From Mangrovibacillus cuniculi (lineage in GTDB: Bacteria > Bacillota > Bacilli > Bacillales > R1DC41), in contig NZ_CP049742.1 of assembly GCF_015482585.1 (NCBI RefSeq), positions 1,446,501 through 1,510,500 on the forward strand: 64,000 nt of DNA. Reading direction: 5' to 3'. How positions within the stretch are numbered: the first letter of the stretch is position 1; every line of letters begins with the position of its first letter. The position numbers were made by a program, and so were the translations under genes. A model generated the notes under the pieces. It saw nothing but the letters and a program-made list of their open reading frames with translations. It was not told where the DNA came from and searched no databases. Of this stretch, positions 1 to 8,295 are shown in pieces.

Positions 1-96
1 AATCGCCACCACTTCTCCTTCTTTAAAGTCTACAGAAATATCTTTTAAGACTTCTAACGATCCAAATGATTTTGAAAGTTGTTCTACTTTAATCAT
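1..96 (-). CDS. artM: Amino-acid (arginine-type) ABC transporter ATP-binding protein, N-terminal fragment
   Basis: Only the first 32 codons lie in the window; the gene continues past its left edge. The visible start reads MIKVEQLSKSFGSLEVLKDI and then a GEVVAI segment, the usual opening of polar amino-acid ABC ATPases just before Walker A. The ATG at 94-96 overlaps the end of the permease gene by 8 bp, so the two are translationally coupled. The order binding protein, permease, ATPase next to brxB matches B. subtilis artPQM-yqiW, which supports the name. The Walker and signature motifs are outside the window. Confidence 0.85.
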   Translation of the reverse strand, partial: MIKVEQLSKSFGSLEVLKDISVDFKEGEVVAI

Positions 97-748
97 GCGC
101 ACTCAACTTCCTTTCCACTGCTTTTCCTGCAAACGTTAAAATCATAACGAGAACATAATAAATTAGACCAGCAAACAACATTGGTTCAAAGAAGGAATAT
201 AAATCACTTCCGACAATATAGGTTCTTCGCATAATGTCCGTTACACCTATTACCGTAACAATGGCAGATTCTTTTGTTAGTGTAATAAACTCATTCATTA
301 GCGCAGGCAAGATATTTTTCATTGCTTGCGGAATAATTAAGTCTTTCATTGTTTTTTTATACGGAATACCTAATGCTGTCGCAGCCTCCATTTGCCCTTT
401 ATCCACTGCTTGAATCCCTGCACGAATGATTTCAGAAATATAAGCTGCTGAATTTAACCCGAAACTTAAGACCGCTGCGGTATATCCATCGATTTGATAG
501 CCAATTAACTGCGGTGATCCATAAAATATTATCATTAACTGAAGAACCAATGGTGTTCCTCTAAAAATAGATGTATAAAAATCCGCTAACCACATTAATG
601 GCTTCACTTTGCTAACTTTGAATAATGCCAAAAACACTCCAAGTATAAATCCTAGAATTGCTGCTAATGCAACGATCTGAAGGGTAACCTGAATTCCCTT
701 TAAAATAAAAGGAATAGACGGTACTATCCGCATGAAATCTAGTTCCAT
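89..748 (-). CDS. artQ: Amino-acid (arginine-type) ABC transporter permease
   Basis: This 219-residue inner-membrane permease belongs to the HisM/GlnP family of polar amino-acid importers. It has about five hydrophobic helices. The coupling loop with the family EAA motif is visible around residues 115-140 (EAATALGIPYKKTMKDLIIP). The ATG at 748 is preceded by AGGAGG about 10 nt upstream. It lies downstream of the solute-binding protein gene artP, separated by a 175-bp spacer that holds a hairpin and two dispersed repeats. Arginine specificity is inferred from synteny with B. subtilis artPQM; other basic or polar amino acids are possible. Confidence 0.88.
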   Translation of the reverse strand: MELDFMRIVPSIPFILKGIQVTLQIVALAAILGFILGVFLALFKVSKVKPLMWLADFYTSIFRGTPLVLQLMIIFYGSPQLIGYQIDGYTAAVLSFGLNSAAYISEIIRAGIQAVDKGQMEAATALGIPYKKTMKDLIIPQAMKNILPALMNEFITLTKESAIVTVIGVTDIMRRTYIVGSDLYSFFEPMLFAGLIYYVLVMILTFAGKAVERKLSAHD

Positions 749-764
749 TGTTTAAAACCTCCTA

Positions 765-805
765 AGAAAAGCGGAAGGTGAGCGGTTGCGCACCTAAAGC
801 TTGAC
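765..805. repeat. Short form of dispersed repeat A
   Basis: This roughly 41-bp block, AGAAAAGCGGAAGG followed by GAGCGGTTGCGCACCTA and AGCTTGACA, matches both ends of a longer repeat at 30732-30854 but lacks that repeat's internal hairpin. It contains a small stem of its own, AGGTG with CACCT. It sits in the artP-artQ spacer. The relation to the long copy is seen directly; its origin by internal deletion is inferred. Confidence 0.6.
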
Positions 806-813
806 ATTATAAT

Positions 814-852
814 AATAGAGAGCGCAGGGCGTTTGCCTTACGCTCTCTTATT
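814..852 (-). terminator. Hairpin in the artP-artQ spacer, possible attenuating terminator
   Basis: GAGAGCG (818-824) pairs with CGCTCTC (841-847), flanked by complementary A/T-rich ends. Read on the minus strand it follows artP and is trailed by a TATTATTATAAT stretch rather than a clean U-run. A leaky terminator here would favour the binding protein over the permease and ATPase, a common arrangement in ABC import operons. That function is an inference. Confidence 0.5.
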
Positions 853-853
853 C

Positions 854-885
854 TTTTGTTACGTGACCAGTAACAACTCATCGTT
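854..885 (-). repeat. Dispersed hairpin repeat C, copy 1
   Basis: A 32-nt block with the core GTTACGTGACCAGTAAC followed by AACTCATCGTT. It is nearly identical, in reverse orientation, to 48282-48313, and a degenerate copy lies at 30908-30935. GTTAC and GTAAC can pair as a short stem. All three copies are intergenic. Confidence 0.55.
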
Positions 886-923
886 GAACACGTTGTGTGG
901 GTTGAACTTAGAGGAATATCCTT

Positions 924-1706
924 TTATTTTTCGTTTGCATCCCCAAACCATTTGTTTACTAACTCGTCTAACTCTCCACTATCCTTCATCTCTTGAAGAG
1001 CTTCATTAAACTTCGCTGTTAACTCTGAATCTTTTGGAAAAGCGATTGCTGATCCAGCTTCTTCTTCATCCACTTCCATTGTATAACCTTTTAGATCTTT
1101 GTTATTTTCCATAAAGCCTTTTGCAACTGTATTCTCAATAATTGCAGCATCAAAACGGCCATTTACTACTTCTTGAACTAATTCAGGAATACGATTACGG
1201 GATTCTACTGTAAAACCATATTGTTCCGCTAGCTCTTTCGCAGAATCTTCTTGAATTGAACCTAATTGAACACCTACAGTTAATCCTGCTAAGTCTTCTT
1301 CTGAACTAATTGGTGTTCCATCTTTATATACAATCATATCTTTTGCAACATAATAAATTTCTGTAAAATCTACTGATTCTTTTCGCTCTTCTGTTGGTGT
1401 CATTCCAGCTAATACAAGATCTACTTGACCACCTTTAACCGCTTCAATCAAGCCGCTAAATTCCATATCTTTGACTTCAATTTCATAGCCTATTTTTTCT
1501 GCCAAAGCGTTAGCCAAATCAACGTCAAAACCAATAATTTCTTCTCCTTTTGCCGTATCGATGTACTCAAATGGAGGATAATCCGCTGACGTTCCCATGA
1601 TTAACTTCTTCTCATCATCTCCACCGCTACCCGTTACAGAAGAAGTACCGCATCCTGCAACTAGTAAACTAGTTCCTAGTAAAATTGATAAAAGTGCTTT
1701 TTTCAT
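924..1706 (-). CDS. artP: Amino-acid (arginine-type) ABC transporter substrate-binding lipoprotein
   Basis: This is a family 3 extracellular solute-binding protein of 260 residues. The start at 1706 (MKKALLS) is preferred over an upstream ATG because it gives a clean lipoprotein signal peptide ending in LLVAGC, with Cys as the lipid-anchored residue, and because GAGGGGGAA lies just upstream. The mature protein shows the family pattern: DYPPFEY, IIGFDVDLANALAEKIG, and a central DLVLAGMTPTEERK motif. It delivers the amino acid to the ArtQ/ArtM complex on the outer face of the membrane. Arginine as substrate is inferred from synteny with brxB and from ARG-box-like sites upstream. Confidence 0.9.
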   Translation of the reverse strand: MKKALLSILLGTSLLVAGCGTSSVTGSGGDDEKKLIMGTSADYPPFEYIDTAKGEEIIGFDVDLANALAEKIGYEIEVKDMEFSGLIEAVKGGQVDLVLAGMTPTEERKESVDFTEIYYVAKDMIVYKDGTPISSEEDLAGLTVGVQLGSIQEDSAKELAEQYGFTVESRNRIPELVQEVVNGRFDAAIIENTVAKGFMENNKDLKGYTMEVDEEEAGSAIAFPKDSELTAKFNEALQEMKDSGELDELVNKWFGDANEK

Positions 1707-1766
1707 AAATAATTCCCCCTCAGATAAATAATTATGCATAAAAATTAATAAATATTTAATAACTGC

Positions 1767-1819
1767 ATTTTATCACGAATAAATTTTTATGCAATACTTT
1801 TTATAAAAATTTATTCTAG
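1767..1819 (-). promoter_or_regulatory. artP promoter with paired ARG-box-like operator
   Basis: On the minus strand TTGCAT (1789-1794), a 16-bp spacer and TAAAAT (1767-1772) form a plausible sigma-A promoter. Overlapping and upstream of it are two inverted copies of GAATAAATTTTTAT (1777-1790 and, reversed, 1803-1816), a perfect 14-bp inverted repeat with a 12-bp spacer. The left copy extends to CACGAATAAATTTTTATGCA, close to the Bacillus ARG box consensus bound by ArgR/AhrC. Control by the ArgR encoded at 24657-25109 is inferred. Confidence 0.55.
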
Positions 1820-1917
1820 ATAATCCCTACCCAAAACAAGAAACCGCTTACAATATTTATTATTCTAGTACTCTTTAAAAAATTCAATTCGTGTCGTAAA
1901 AATCCTTCAAAAAGAAT

Positions 1918-1945
1918 AAAAAAAAACGCCTAATAGGCGCTTTTA
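1918..1945 (-). terminator. Terminator of brxB
   Basis: The stem CGCC-TAATA-GGCG lies directly after the brxB stop. On the minus strand it is followed by a run of nine T, the classical intrinsic terminator arrangement. Confidence 0.75.
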
Positions 1946-1948
1946 TTA

Positions 1949-2386
1949 TCAAACTTCTTCACAAAACTCTTCAAAGTATGATTGTAATTTTTCAACTACT
2001 GACATTGGTTCGTGTCCTTCAATTTCATGACGCTCTACCATTGTTTGGATCTTGCCATCTTTTAATAATGCGAAAGATGGTGATGAAGGTGGGTATCCTT
2101 CAAAATAGCTTCTAGCAACTGCAGTCGCTTCTTTATCCTGACCAGCAAATACCGTTACTAGGTGATCTGGGCGGTGGTCGTGATGGATAGAATGTACTGC
2201 TGCTGGTCTTGCAATTCCTCCTGCACAACCACATACAGAGTTAATCATCACTAATGTTGTACCTGGACGAGCAAATGCAGTCTCTACATCTTCTTGCGTA
2301 CGCAACTGCTCATAGCCGTTCATTTCTAATTCTTGACGTGCTTGTCGCACGATGTCATTCATTAATAAATCAAAATTCATTTCCAT
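1949..2386 (-). CDS. brxB: Bacilliredoxin BrxB (YphP/YqiW family)
   Basis: This 145-residue thioredoxin-like protein has the unusual CGC active site at residues 52-54 ([11 protein letters not shown]), diagnostic of the bacilliredoxins. These remove bacillithiol from S-bacillithiolated proteins after oxidative stress in the cytoplasm. The start at 2386 is chosen because GGGGAG lies 7 nt upstream; a TTG two codons earlier is less likely. Location next to artP matches B. subtilis yqiW. The gene has its own terminator and stands alone, between the mut cluster and the transporter. Confidence 0.93.
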   Translation of the reverse strand: MEMNFDLLMNDIVRQARQELEMNGYEQLRTQEDVETAFARPGTTLVMINSVCGCAGGIARPAAVHSIHHDHRPDHLVTVFAGQDKEATAVARSYFEGYPPSSPSFALLKDGKIQTMVERHEIEGHEPMSVVEKLQSYFEEFCEEV

Positions 2387-2466
2387 CTGCAAACTCCCCT
2401 TTACGTAGCTTGCCTACAGTATACCAAGAATTGATAAAGAGTACCATGTGAAAAGCACTATGAAAA

Positions 2467-3465
2467 TTATTCATTTCGAAACTTTCTTATAAGTTCTCTT
2501 AACTCTGCATAAGGAATAGGAGAATGAAGGGAAAGTTTACTTTCCATTATAGCTATTTCTTGTTTCATTTCTTTTTCAAACAACCTTTGTATTTCCATAC
2601 GTATATGTTGATTAGACCATTCTATCAACTGCTCGAATCTCCTTTTTTGTACAGAAGGTAGAATCGTCATCGCCATTTTTACACGCTCTAAACTTTTCAC
2701 TATTTCATGTTTATCTTCTCTTAGCAATGTAGAATGTAACCAGACTTCTTGCTCAAATCCTTCTGTTGACGGTGTAAACAGTTGAATTAATTGTTCCGTA
2801 GACGTTTTTAAGTTTTCAGCTTCTTTCCTAACATTAGGATCTGCTTTATTGATAATGAAAACATCCGCTAGTTCTAGAATTCCTCTTTTTACTCCTTGAA
2901 GGTCATCACCCGTACGAGATAATAGGAGTAAAATAAAACAATCAACAAGTTCACGAACCATGCCCTCACTTTGTCCGACACCTACCGTTTCAACAAAGAT
3001 AGTTTGGTAGCCTGCCGCTTCGCAGAGATAGAGCACTTCCGTTGTGCGATGGTGAACCCCACCAAGTGTCCCACCTGTCGAAGTAGGCCTGACAAATGCG
3101 TTGGGATGGAGGGATAAACGCTCCATTCTCGTTTTGTCTCCTAGAATACTCCCTTTTGAATACCTAGAACTTGGATCAATCGCTAGAACAGCTACTTTTT
3201 CTCCATTCTCACAAAGTGATAATCCAATGTCTTCAATAAATGTGCTTTTTCCTGCCCCAGGGATACCCGAAACACCTATCCGAAAACTAGTAGTTGTTCG
3301 GTCCAGCTTTTCCAGCAGCTTTTCTGCGTCGTATCGATGCTCCTCTTTGTTACTTTCCACAAGCGTGATTGCTTTTGCTAATGCACCGCGACTTCCTTGC
3401 ATAAGCTCAGTAGCTACACCATCAATGTCTAAAGGCTGTGTGTTCTTTTTCTTCCAAGCCATCAT
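2467..3465 (-). CDS. meaB: Methylmalonyl-CoA mutase-associated GTPase MeaB (ArgK family)
   Basis: This 332-residue G3E-type P-loop GTPase protects and reloads methylmalonyl-CoA mutase with adenosylcobalamin. Visible motifs are the P-loop GIPGAGKST (about residues 67-75), [27 protein letters not shown] and the guanine-specificity motif NKAD. The ATG at 3465 overlaps the TGA of mutB (ATGA), which indicates coupled translation. It closes the mutA-mutB-meaB operon. The older name ArgK and a role in arginine transport were a misassignment for this family. Confidence 0.93.
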   Translation of the reverse strand: MMAWKKKNTQPLDIDGVATELMQGSRGALAKAITLVESNKEEHRYDAEKLLEKLDRTTTSFRIGVSGIPGAGKSTFIEDIGLSLCENGEKVAVLAIDPSSRYSKGSILGDKTRMERLSLHPNAFVRPTSTGGTLGGVHHRTTEVLYLCEAAGYQTIFVETVGVGQSEGMVRELVDCFILLLLSRTGDDLQGVKRGILELADVFIINKADPNVRKEAENLKTSTEQLIQLFTPSTEGFEQEVWLHSTLLREDKHEIVKSLERVKMAMTILPSVQKRRFEQLIEWSNQHIRMEIQRLFEKEMKQEIAIMESKLSLHSPIPYAELRELIRKFRNE

Positions 3466-5525
3466 GATGATTGTTCATATCCTAATTGTTCAAATATAGC
3501 TAACAACACTTGTTTTGCTGCTAATGGAATAACGGTACCTGGACCAAAGATAGAATGTGCCCCTTGCTCTATTAAGAAGTCATAATCTTGCTTTGGAATC
3601 ACTCCCCCAACGATAATTAAGATATCCTCTCGATTTGCGTCTAGTAATGCTTTTTTGATCGAAGGAACGATCGTTTTGTGACCGGCTGCAAGTGAACTAA
3701 CTCCAATGACATGGACATCATTTTCTACTGCTTGCCGCACAGTTTCTTCTGGTGTTTGAAACAATGGTCCAATATCCACGTCAAAACCATGGTCCGCAAA
3801 TGCAGTTGCAATAATTTTTGCTCCTCGATCGTGCCCGTCTTGCCCTATTTTAGCTAACAACATTCTTGGACGTCGACCTTCTACTTCCTCAAACTGATCA
3901 GCAAGTGTTCTAACTTCTTCAATAGTTGCTAATTGACTAGATTGAGATTGATAGACCCCTTGTACGGAGAGTATCTTCGCTTGGTGTCTGCCACAAACCT
4001 TTTCAATGGCATCTGATATCTCGCCGAGAGTACACCTTACTCTTGCAGCTTCTACAACCGCCCCTACTAAGTTTGCACTAGGTTGTTTTGCTATTTCTGT
4101 AATCTTTTGAAGAGCTGATTGCACGTCTTTTGAATTTCTTTCTTTCTTTAAGTGATTTAATCGTTCTAGTTGGTTTTTTCGTACTATTTCTGTTTCAATA
4201 GACAATACATCTACGGTTTCTTCTTCTAATGTAGCAAATCGATTAACTCCCATAATGGATTCCTTTTTGCTATCGATCCATGCCTGCCTTTTCGTAGCTG
4301 CTTCTTCAATTGTTAATTTCGGTAGACCTGTTTCAATTGCTTTAGCCATGCCACCTAAATTCTCTATTTCAGCGAGTATGTTTTTCGCTTTTTCATACAA
4401 TTCTTCTGTTTTTAATTCAACGATATCAGATCCGAAAAATGGATCAATGGAATCTGTGATACCTACTTCCTCTTGTAAAAATAACTGCGTATTGCGGGCA
4501 ATTCTTGCAGAAGAAGGGGTAGGTAAGGCAATAGCTTCATCTAAAGCATTGGTGTGAAGAGACTGTGTCCCCCCTAGCGTTGCCGCAAATGCCTCTATAT
4601 ACGTTCTACTTACATTGATAAACGGTTCCTGCTCTGTTAAACTCCAGCCGGATGTTTGGCTATGCGCACGAAGCATCATAGACTTTTCGTTGTTAGGTGA
4701 GAACTGTTGCATCTGTTCTGCCCAAAGCTTTCTTCCCGTTCTTAGTTTAGCAACTTCTGTAAGTAGATCCATCCCAATACCCCAAAAGAAAGACAAACGT
4801 GGAGCAAAATCATCTACATTTATCCCAGCTTCTAATCCAGTCCGAACATACTCTAATCCATCTGCAATAGTATAAGCTAGTTCTACTTCAGCTGGCGCTC
4901 CCGCTTCTTGCATATGATAACCAGATATAGAGATAGAATTGAATTTAGGCATTTGTTTTGATGTATACGAGAAGATATCTCTTATAATCCTCATCGACAT
5001 GGTTGGTGGATAAATATATGTATTTCTCACCATGTATTCTTTTAAAATATCGTTTTGAATCGTCCCAGATAATTGTTCTGGAAGTACGCCTTGTTCCTCT
5101 GCAGCCACGATATAAAAAGCTAATATCGGTAGAACTGCTCCATTCATCGTCATGGAAACAGACATCTTATCGAGTGGTATTCCATCAAATAATAATTTCA
5201 TATCCTCTACACTGTCAATTGCTACTCCTGCTTTCCCTACATCTGCCAACACTCTAGGATGATCAGAGTCATATCCTCGGTGAGTAGGTAGATCAAAAGC
5301 AATGGACAACCCCTTTTGCCCTTGTGCTAAGTTTTCACGATAAAAAGCGTTACTCTCTTCTGCAGTAGAAAAACCTGCATACTGTCTTATCGTCCAAGGT
5401 CTAGTAACATACATGGTAGGGTAAGGACCTCGTAAAAACGGAAACACACCTGGGAAAGCGTGTTCATTTTCCTTTTTAGTGGAGTGCGTAGAAACATATT
5501 TTCTTTCTCTTTTAGCCTTTTGCAT
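3462..5525 (-). CDS. mutB: Methylmalonyl-CoA mutase large (catalytic) subunit
   Basis: This 687-residue enzyme interconverts (R)-methylmalonyl-CoA and succinyl-CoA using adenosylcobalamin. The N-terminal substrate barrel carries [19 protein letters not shown] and [12 protein letters not shown]. The C-terminal B12 domain has the DxHxxG motif as DGHDRG at 563-568, with His565 as the expected lower axial cobalt ligand, and a further GG pair in IIVGGVIP. It is slightly short at the N-terminus compared with the roughly 715-730 residues common in the family. The ATG follows the mutA stop with no spacer. Together with bkd it lets the cell feed propionyl-CoA-derived carbon from Val and Ile into the TCA cycle. 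Confidence 0.95.
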   Translation of the reverse strand: MQKAKRERKYVSTHSTKKENEHAFPGVFPFLRGPYPTMYVTRPWTIRQYAGFSTAEESNAFYRENLAQGQKGLSIAFDLPTHRGYDSDHPRVLADVGKAGVAIDSVEDMKLLFDGIPLDKMSVSMTMNGAVLPILAFYIVAAEEQGVLPEQLSGTIQNDILKEYMVRNTYIYPPTMSMRIIRDIFSYTSKQMPKFNSISISGYHMQEAGAPAEVELAYTIADGLEYVRTGLEAGINVDDFAPRLSFFWGIGMDLLTEVAKLRTGRKLWAEQMQQFSPNNEKSMMLRAHSQTSGWSLTEQEPFINVSRTYIEAFAATLGGTQSLHTNALDEAIALPTPSSARIARNTQLFLQEEVGITDSIDPFFGSDIVELKTEELYEKAKNILAEIENLGGMAKAIETGLPKLTIEEAATKRQAWIDSKKESIMGVNRFATLEEETVDVLSIETEIVRKNQLERLNHLKKERNSKDVQSALQKITEIAKQPSANLVGAVVEAARVRCTLGEISDAIEKVCGRHQAKILSVQGVYQSQSSQLATIEEVRTLADQFEEVEGRRPRMLLAKIGQDGHDRGAKIIATAFADHGFDVDIGPLFQTPEETVRQAVENDVHVIGVSSLAAGHKTIVPSIKKALLDANREDILIIVGGVIPKQDYDFLIEQGAHSIFGPGTVIPLAAKQVLLAIFEQLGYEQSS

Positions 5526-6860
5526 TTACGCTAGCTCCTTCCAAATGGTTTCGATTAGCTGAAGTGTGGAAACTACAGGGATGTTCCTCACTTTTTTATT
5601 TATGACTAGTGTAAGTTGATTGTTGATATAGTCTTGGACATGAAGATTAGCAAACTCCGTTTCTACTTTTTTTAAACCAAACAAATGAAAAATTGTCGTA
5701 ATTTGTTTCGCATCTTCTGCCGAAAGTTCTTTTGATAATGAATAAGTAACAGAATGCATTTTTCCTTGCCACTGTTCTAATTTATCCGACCATCTGAATT
5801 CAGTAGTTGAAAGTGGGAATTGGTTCATTAAATTGGTAAAATAAATATTAGAACCTACCAATTTCACCCTACCTTCTAGCACATCTTCCGCTGTTTTTGC
5901 TTGATACTTTAAGCATAATTCTTCCTGTTCCTGATTTTGTATCCAGCATGATACCCCACCGTTTTCTTCTATGCAATGGTAGATGTCCCAAGATAATTCA
6001 TATATTTTTTCGCTTACCTCCTTAATGGTCCAGGAATCCGTTGCATAAGTAGAAGGTAATAATCTCGCTTCTTCCCAAACAAGATAAGGAATTGTTCTAG
6101 CAAGCCTAATGCCTCGCTTAGAAGCCCCCTTTACTGAAAATTCGTCATAAGGAATGGTGTGAATGGTACCAATTCCACTTAGTGCTGCTAACGTGACACT
6201 ATTTGTTAGGCGCAATAGATTCATCTCATGATCTAAACTAGACCATCTTCTAGTGGAAGGTGATGTGATGATAATTCCAGGAAAAGTTGAAAATCCTTCT
6301 TCCGAAAAAATGGTATACAAACCATTTCGAAGAGAATCGAATTTCGCTATTTCTGTTATAAAATGTTGATCTGTAGGTAAATGAATGAGCAATCGCTCAC
6401 TCTTAGTTGTAAAAAAAGGCTTTCTTTCTCTAATCCATTCTTCCACAGCAGAGAAGATGAAAGCTAGTTCATATTGGACAGGTACACCAGACTGATGTAG
6501 TGGATATGTACTTATAAGGTGGTAAGCTTGCCCCGCGACTCTCGCTTCTGACCGTAACTCTTTTACATTTACATAATCATCAGATGTTTTTTCCTCTGAT
6601 ACAAAAATATCTACACCTTCGAATTTCTCATTCAAATATTTTGATGACATCCATAGCTGTGGTTGTGTAGAGTCTATAAAAAAATCTTTCGTGTGCTCAT
6701 CCTTTTGATTTTCCACATCGTTCATACTAATCAATGGGATGGTAATACCGTCTCGAGTAAGTTTTTCTAGATTTTTAACATCTTGACCCTTTGTCGTTTT
6801 CTTTACTTTCTCTAGCCATTCCTCCATACCATTTATCTCTATTCCTGAATATTGCTTCAT
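5526..6860 (-). CDS. mutA: Methylmalonyl-CoA mutase small subunit, short form
   Basis: This 444-residue partner of MutB resembles the barrel domain of the mutase family (WMSSKYLNEKFEG, TFPGIIITSP, HTIPYDEF). I see no DxHxxG cobalamin motif, as expected for the non-catalytic subunit. The protein also lacks most of the C-terminal Rossmann domain that keeps many small subunits above 600 residues. The ATG at 6860 is chosen because GGGAGGGAT sits just upstream; the alternative GTG start lies inside that ribosome binding site. It is the first gene of the mutA-mutB-meaB operon, under a sigma-A-like promoter with a cre site. Confidence 0.87.
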   Translation of the reverse strand: MKQYSGIEINGMEEWLEKVKKTTKGQDVKNLEKLTRDGITIPLISMNDVENQKDEHTKDFFIDSTQPQLWMSSKYLNEKFEGVDIFVSEEKTSDDYVNVKELRSEARVAGQAYHLISTYPLHQSGVPVQYELAFIFSAVEEWIRERKPFFTTKSERLLIHLPTDQHFITEIAKFDSLRNGLYTIFSEEGFSTFPGIIITSPSTRRWSSLDHEMNLLRLTNSVTLAALSGIGTIHTIPYDEFSVKGASKRGIRLARTIPYLVWEEARLLPSTYATDSWTIKEVSEKIYELSWDIYHCIEENGGVSCWIQNQEQEELCLKYQAKTAEDVLEGRVKLVGSNIYFTNLMNQFPLSTTEFRWSDKLEQWQGKMHSVTYSLSKELSAEDAKQITTIFHLFGLKKVETEFANLHVQDYINNQLTLVINKKVRNIPVVSTLQLIETIWKELA

Positions 6861-6883
6861 ACTTATCCCTCCCACCCTTTCGA

Positions 6884-6953
6884 AGAAAACGTTTACATTA
6901 TTACGTTAAACTTTGTTATTTTTAATTGTAACGTGGATTTAAAAGAGTGACAA
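6884..6953 (-). promoter_or_regulatory. mutAB promoter with downstream cre site
   Basis: On the minus strand TTGTCA (6948-6953), a 17-bp spacer and TACAAT (6925-6930) form a good sigma-A promoter. About 30 bp downstream, TGTAAACGTTTTCT (6884-6897) matches the CcpA cre consensus TGWAARCGYTWNCW at every position. A cre at this place would act as a roadblock, so catabolite repression of the mut operon is inferred. Confidence 0.65.
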
Positions 6954-6961
6954 TAAAGAAA

Positions 6962-6988
6962 TAGCTGCCACGAGATTCATGGCAGCAG
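6962..6988 (-). terminator. Terminator of the bkd operon
   Basis: GCTGCCA (6964-6970) pairs with TGGCAGC (6980-6986) just past the bkdB stop. On the minus strand it is followed by the T-rich TATTTCTTTATTG. It overlaps the start of the mutAB promoter region. Confidence 0.65.
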
Positions 6989-6993
6989 TGAGT

Positions 6994-8277
6994 TTAATAT
7001 AATGGTGTGTTTTCTTTTGAAGTGTTTTCTAAAATTTCTTTTACTCGCTGTAAGAAGCGACCGCACACCAATCCATCTAATACACGGTGGTCTAGAGACA
7101 TACACAGATTAACCATATCTCGAACACCAATCATTCCGTGGTCCATTACTACTGGGCGTTTAACAATAGACTCCACTTGCAAAATAGCTGCTTGCGGGTA
7201 ATTAATAATTCCCATAGATTGAACGGATCCGAACGAACCCGTATTATTGACAGTAAATGTTCCATCCTTCATATCATCAGATGAAAGTTTACCTGCTCTT
7301 ACTTTTCCAGCTAAGTCAGCAATTTCACGAGCAATTCCTTTGATTGTTTTCTCGTCAGCATGTTTAATTACTGGAACGAATAAAGCATCATCCGTCGCAA
7401 CGGCGATAGAGATATTGATGTCTTTTTTCTGGACAATTTTTTCTCCAGCCCACATCGAATTAATCTGAGGGAATTCTTTCAGTGCTTGAGCAACAGCTTT
7501 TACGAAGAATGCAAAGAACGTTAAATTGAATCCTTCTTTTTCTTTAAATTCACCTTTTACGCTATTACGATATGCAACTAAGTTGGTTACATCTACTTCC
7601 ATCATGGTCCATGCATGTGGAACTTCTTGCTTGGCGCGAACCATGTTTTGTGCGATTGCTTTACGAACTCCTGTAACAGGAATCTCTATGTCTCCTTTTC
7701 CTACCGGTACGTAAGGTTGCGCTGGTTTAGGAGTACTTGGTGTAGGCGGAGCAGACTCCATCACTGGAGCAGTCACTTGCTCTTGAACTGGTTCATTAGC
7801 AGACTGTCCACCAGATTCAACAATTGCTAAGATATCTTTTCGCGTTATACGTCCATCTTTTCCGCTTCCTGTAACACGGTTTAAATCAATATCGTGTTCT
7901 TGGGAAAGCTTTAACACCGCTGGAGAATAACGTACTTTTCCTTTCTCAGCAGCTGGCTTGTTAGTCGTTGCAGGAGTAGAAGAGTTACTAATCTCTTCTT
8001 TCTTCTCCACTCTTTTCTCACTAGATGGCGTACTACCTTCTACTTCAACAGCACAGATTACTTCTCCTACCGCTAATGTATCACCTTCATTTGCCACCAA
8101 CTCTTTTACTACTCCTGTAAAAGAAGATGGCACTTCCGCACTAACTTTATCCGTTTGGACTTCCGCAATTGGATCGTATTTATTGATTTTATCACCAGGC
8201 TTTACTAACCAACGTTCAATCGTACCTTCTGTAACACTTTCCCCTAACTGAGGCATGGTCATTTTTTCAATCGCCAT
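6994..8277 (-). CDS. bkdB: Branched-chain 2-oxoacid dehydrogenase E2, dihydrolipoyl acyltransferase
   Basis: This 427-residue core component transfers the branched acyl group from E1 to CoA. It has one N-terminal lipoyl domain with the modified lysine at K44 (TDKVSAE), a proline/alanine-rich linker, a peripheral subunit-binding domain at about 114-150 (VRYSPAVLKLSQEHDIDL), a second linker, and a catalytic acyltransferase domain ending in DHRVLDG with active-site His397. It is the last gene of the bkd operon, before a terminator. Products feed both branched fatty acid synthesis and acyl-CoA catabolism. Confidence 0.95.
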   Translation of the reverse strand: MAIEKMTMPQLGESVTEGTIERWLVKPGDKINKYDPIAEVQTDKVSAEVPSSFTGVVKELVANEGDTLAVGEVICAVEVEGSTPSSEKRVEKKEEISNSSTPATTNKPAAEKGKVRYSPAVLKLSQEHDIDLNRVTGSGKDGRITRKDILAIVESGGQSANEPVQEQVTAPVMESAPPTPSTPKPAQPYVPVGKGDIEIPVTGVRKAIAQNMVRAKQEVPHAWTMMEVDVTNLVAYRNSVKGEFKEKEGFNLTFFAFFVKAVAQALKEFPQINSMWAGEKIVQKKDINISIAVATDDALFVPVIKHADEKTIKGIAREIADLAGKVRAGKLSSDDMKDGTFTVNNTGSFGSVQSMGIINYPQAAILQVESIVKRPVVMDHGMIGVRDMVNLCMSLDHRVLDGLVCGRFLQRVKEILENTSKENTPLY

Positions 8278-8295
8278 GGTCTACACTCCTTTCTA

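Noticed and set aside
3101-3499. Plus-strand ORFs opposite meaB, mutB, bkd and other genes
   Set aside because: They lie antisense to clearly coding frames, have no ribosome binding sites or recognisable domains, and are low-complexity shadows.
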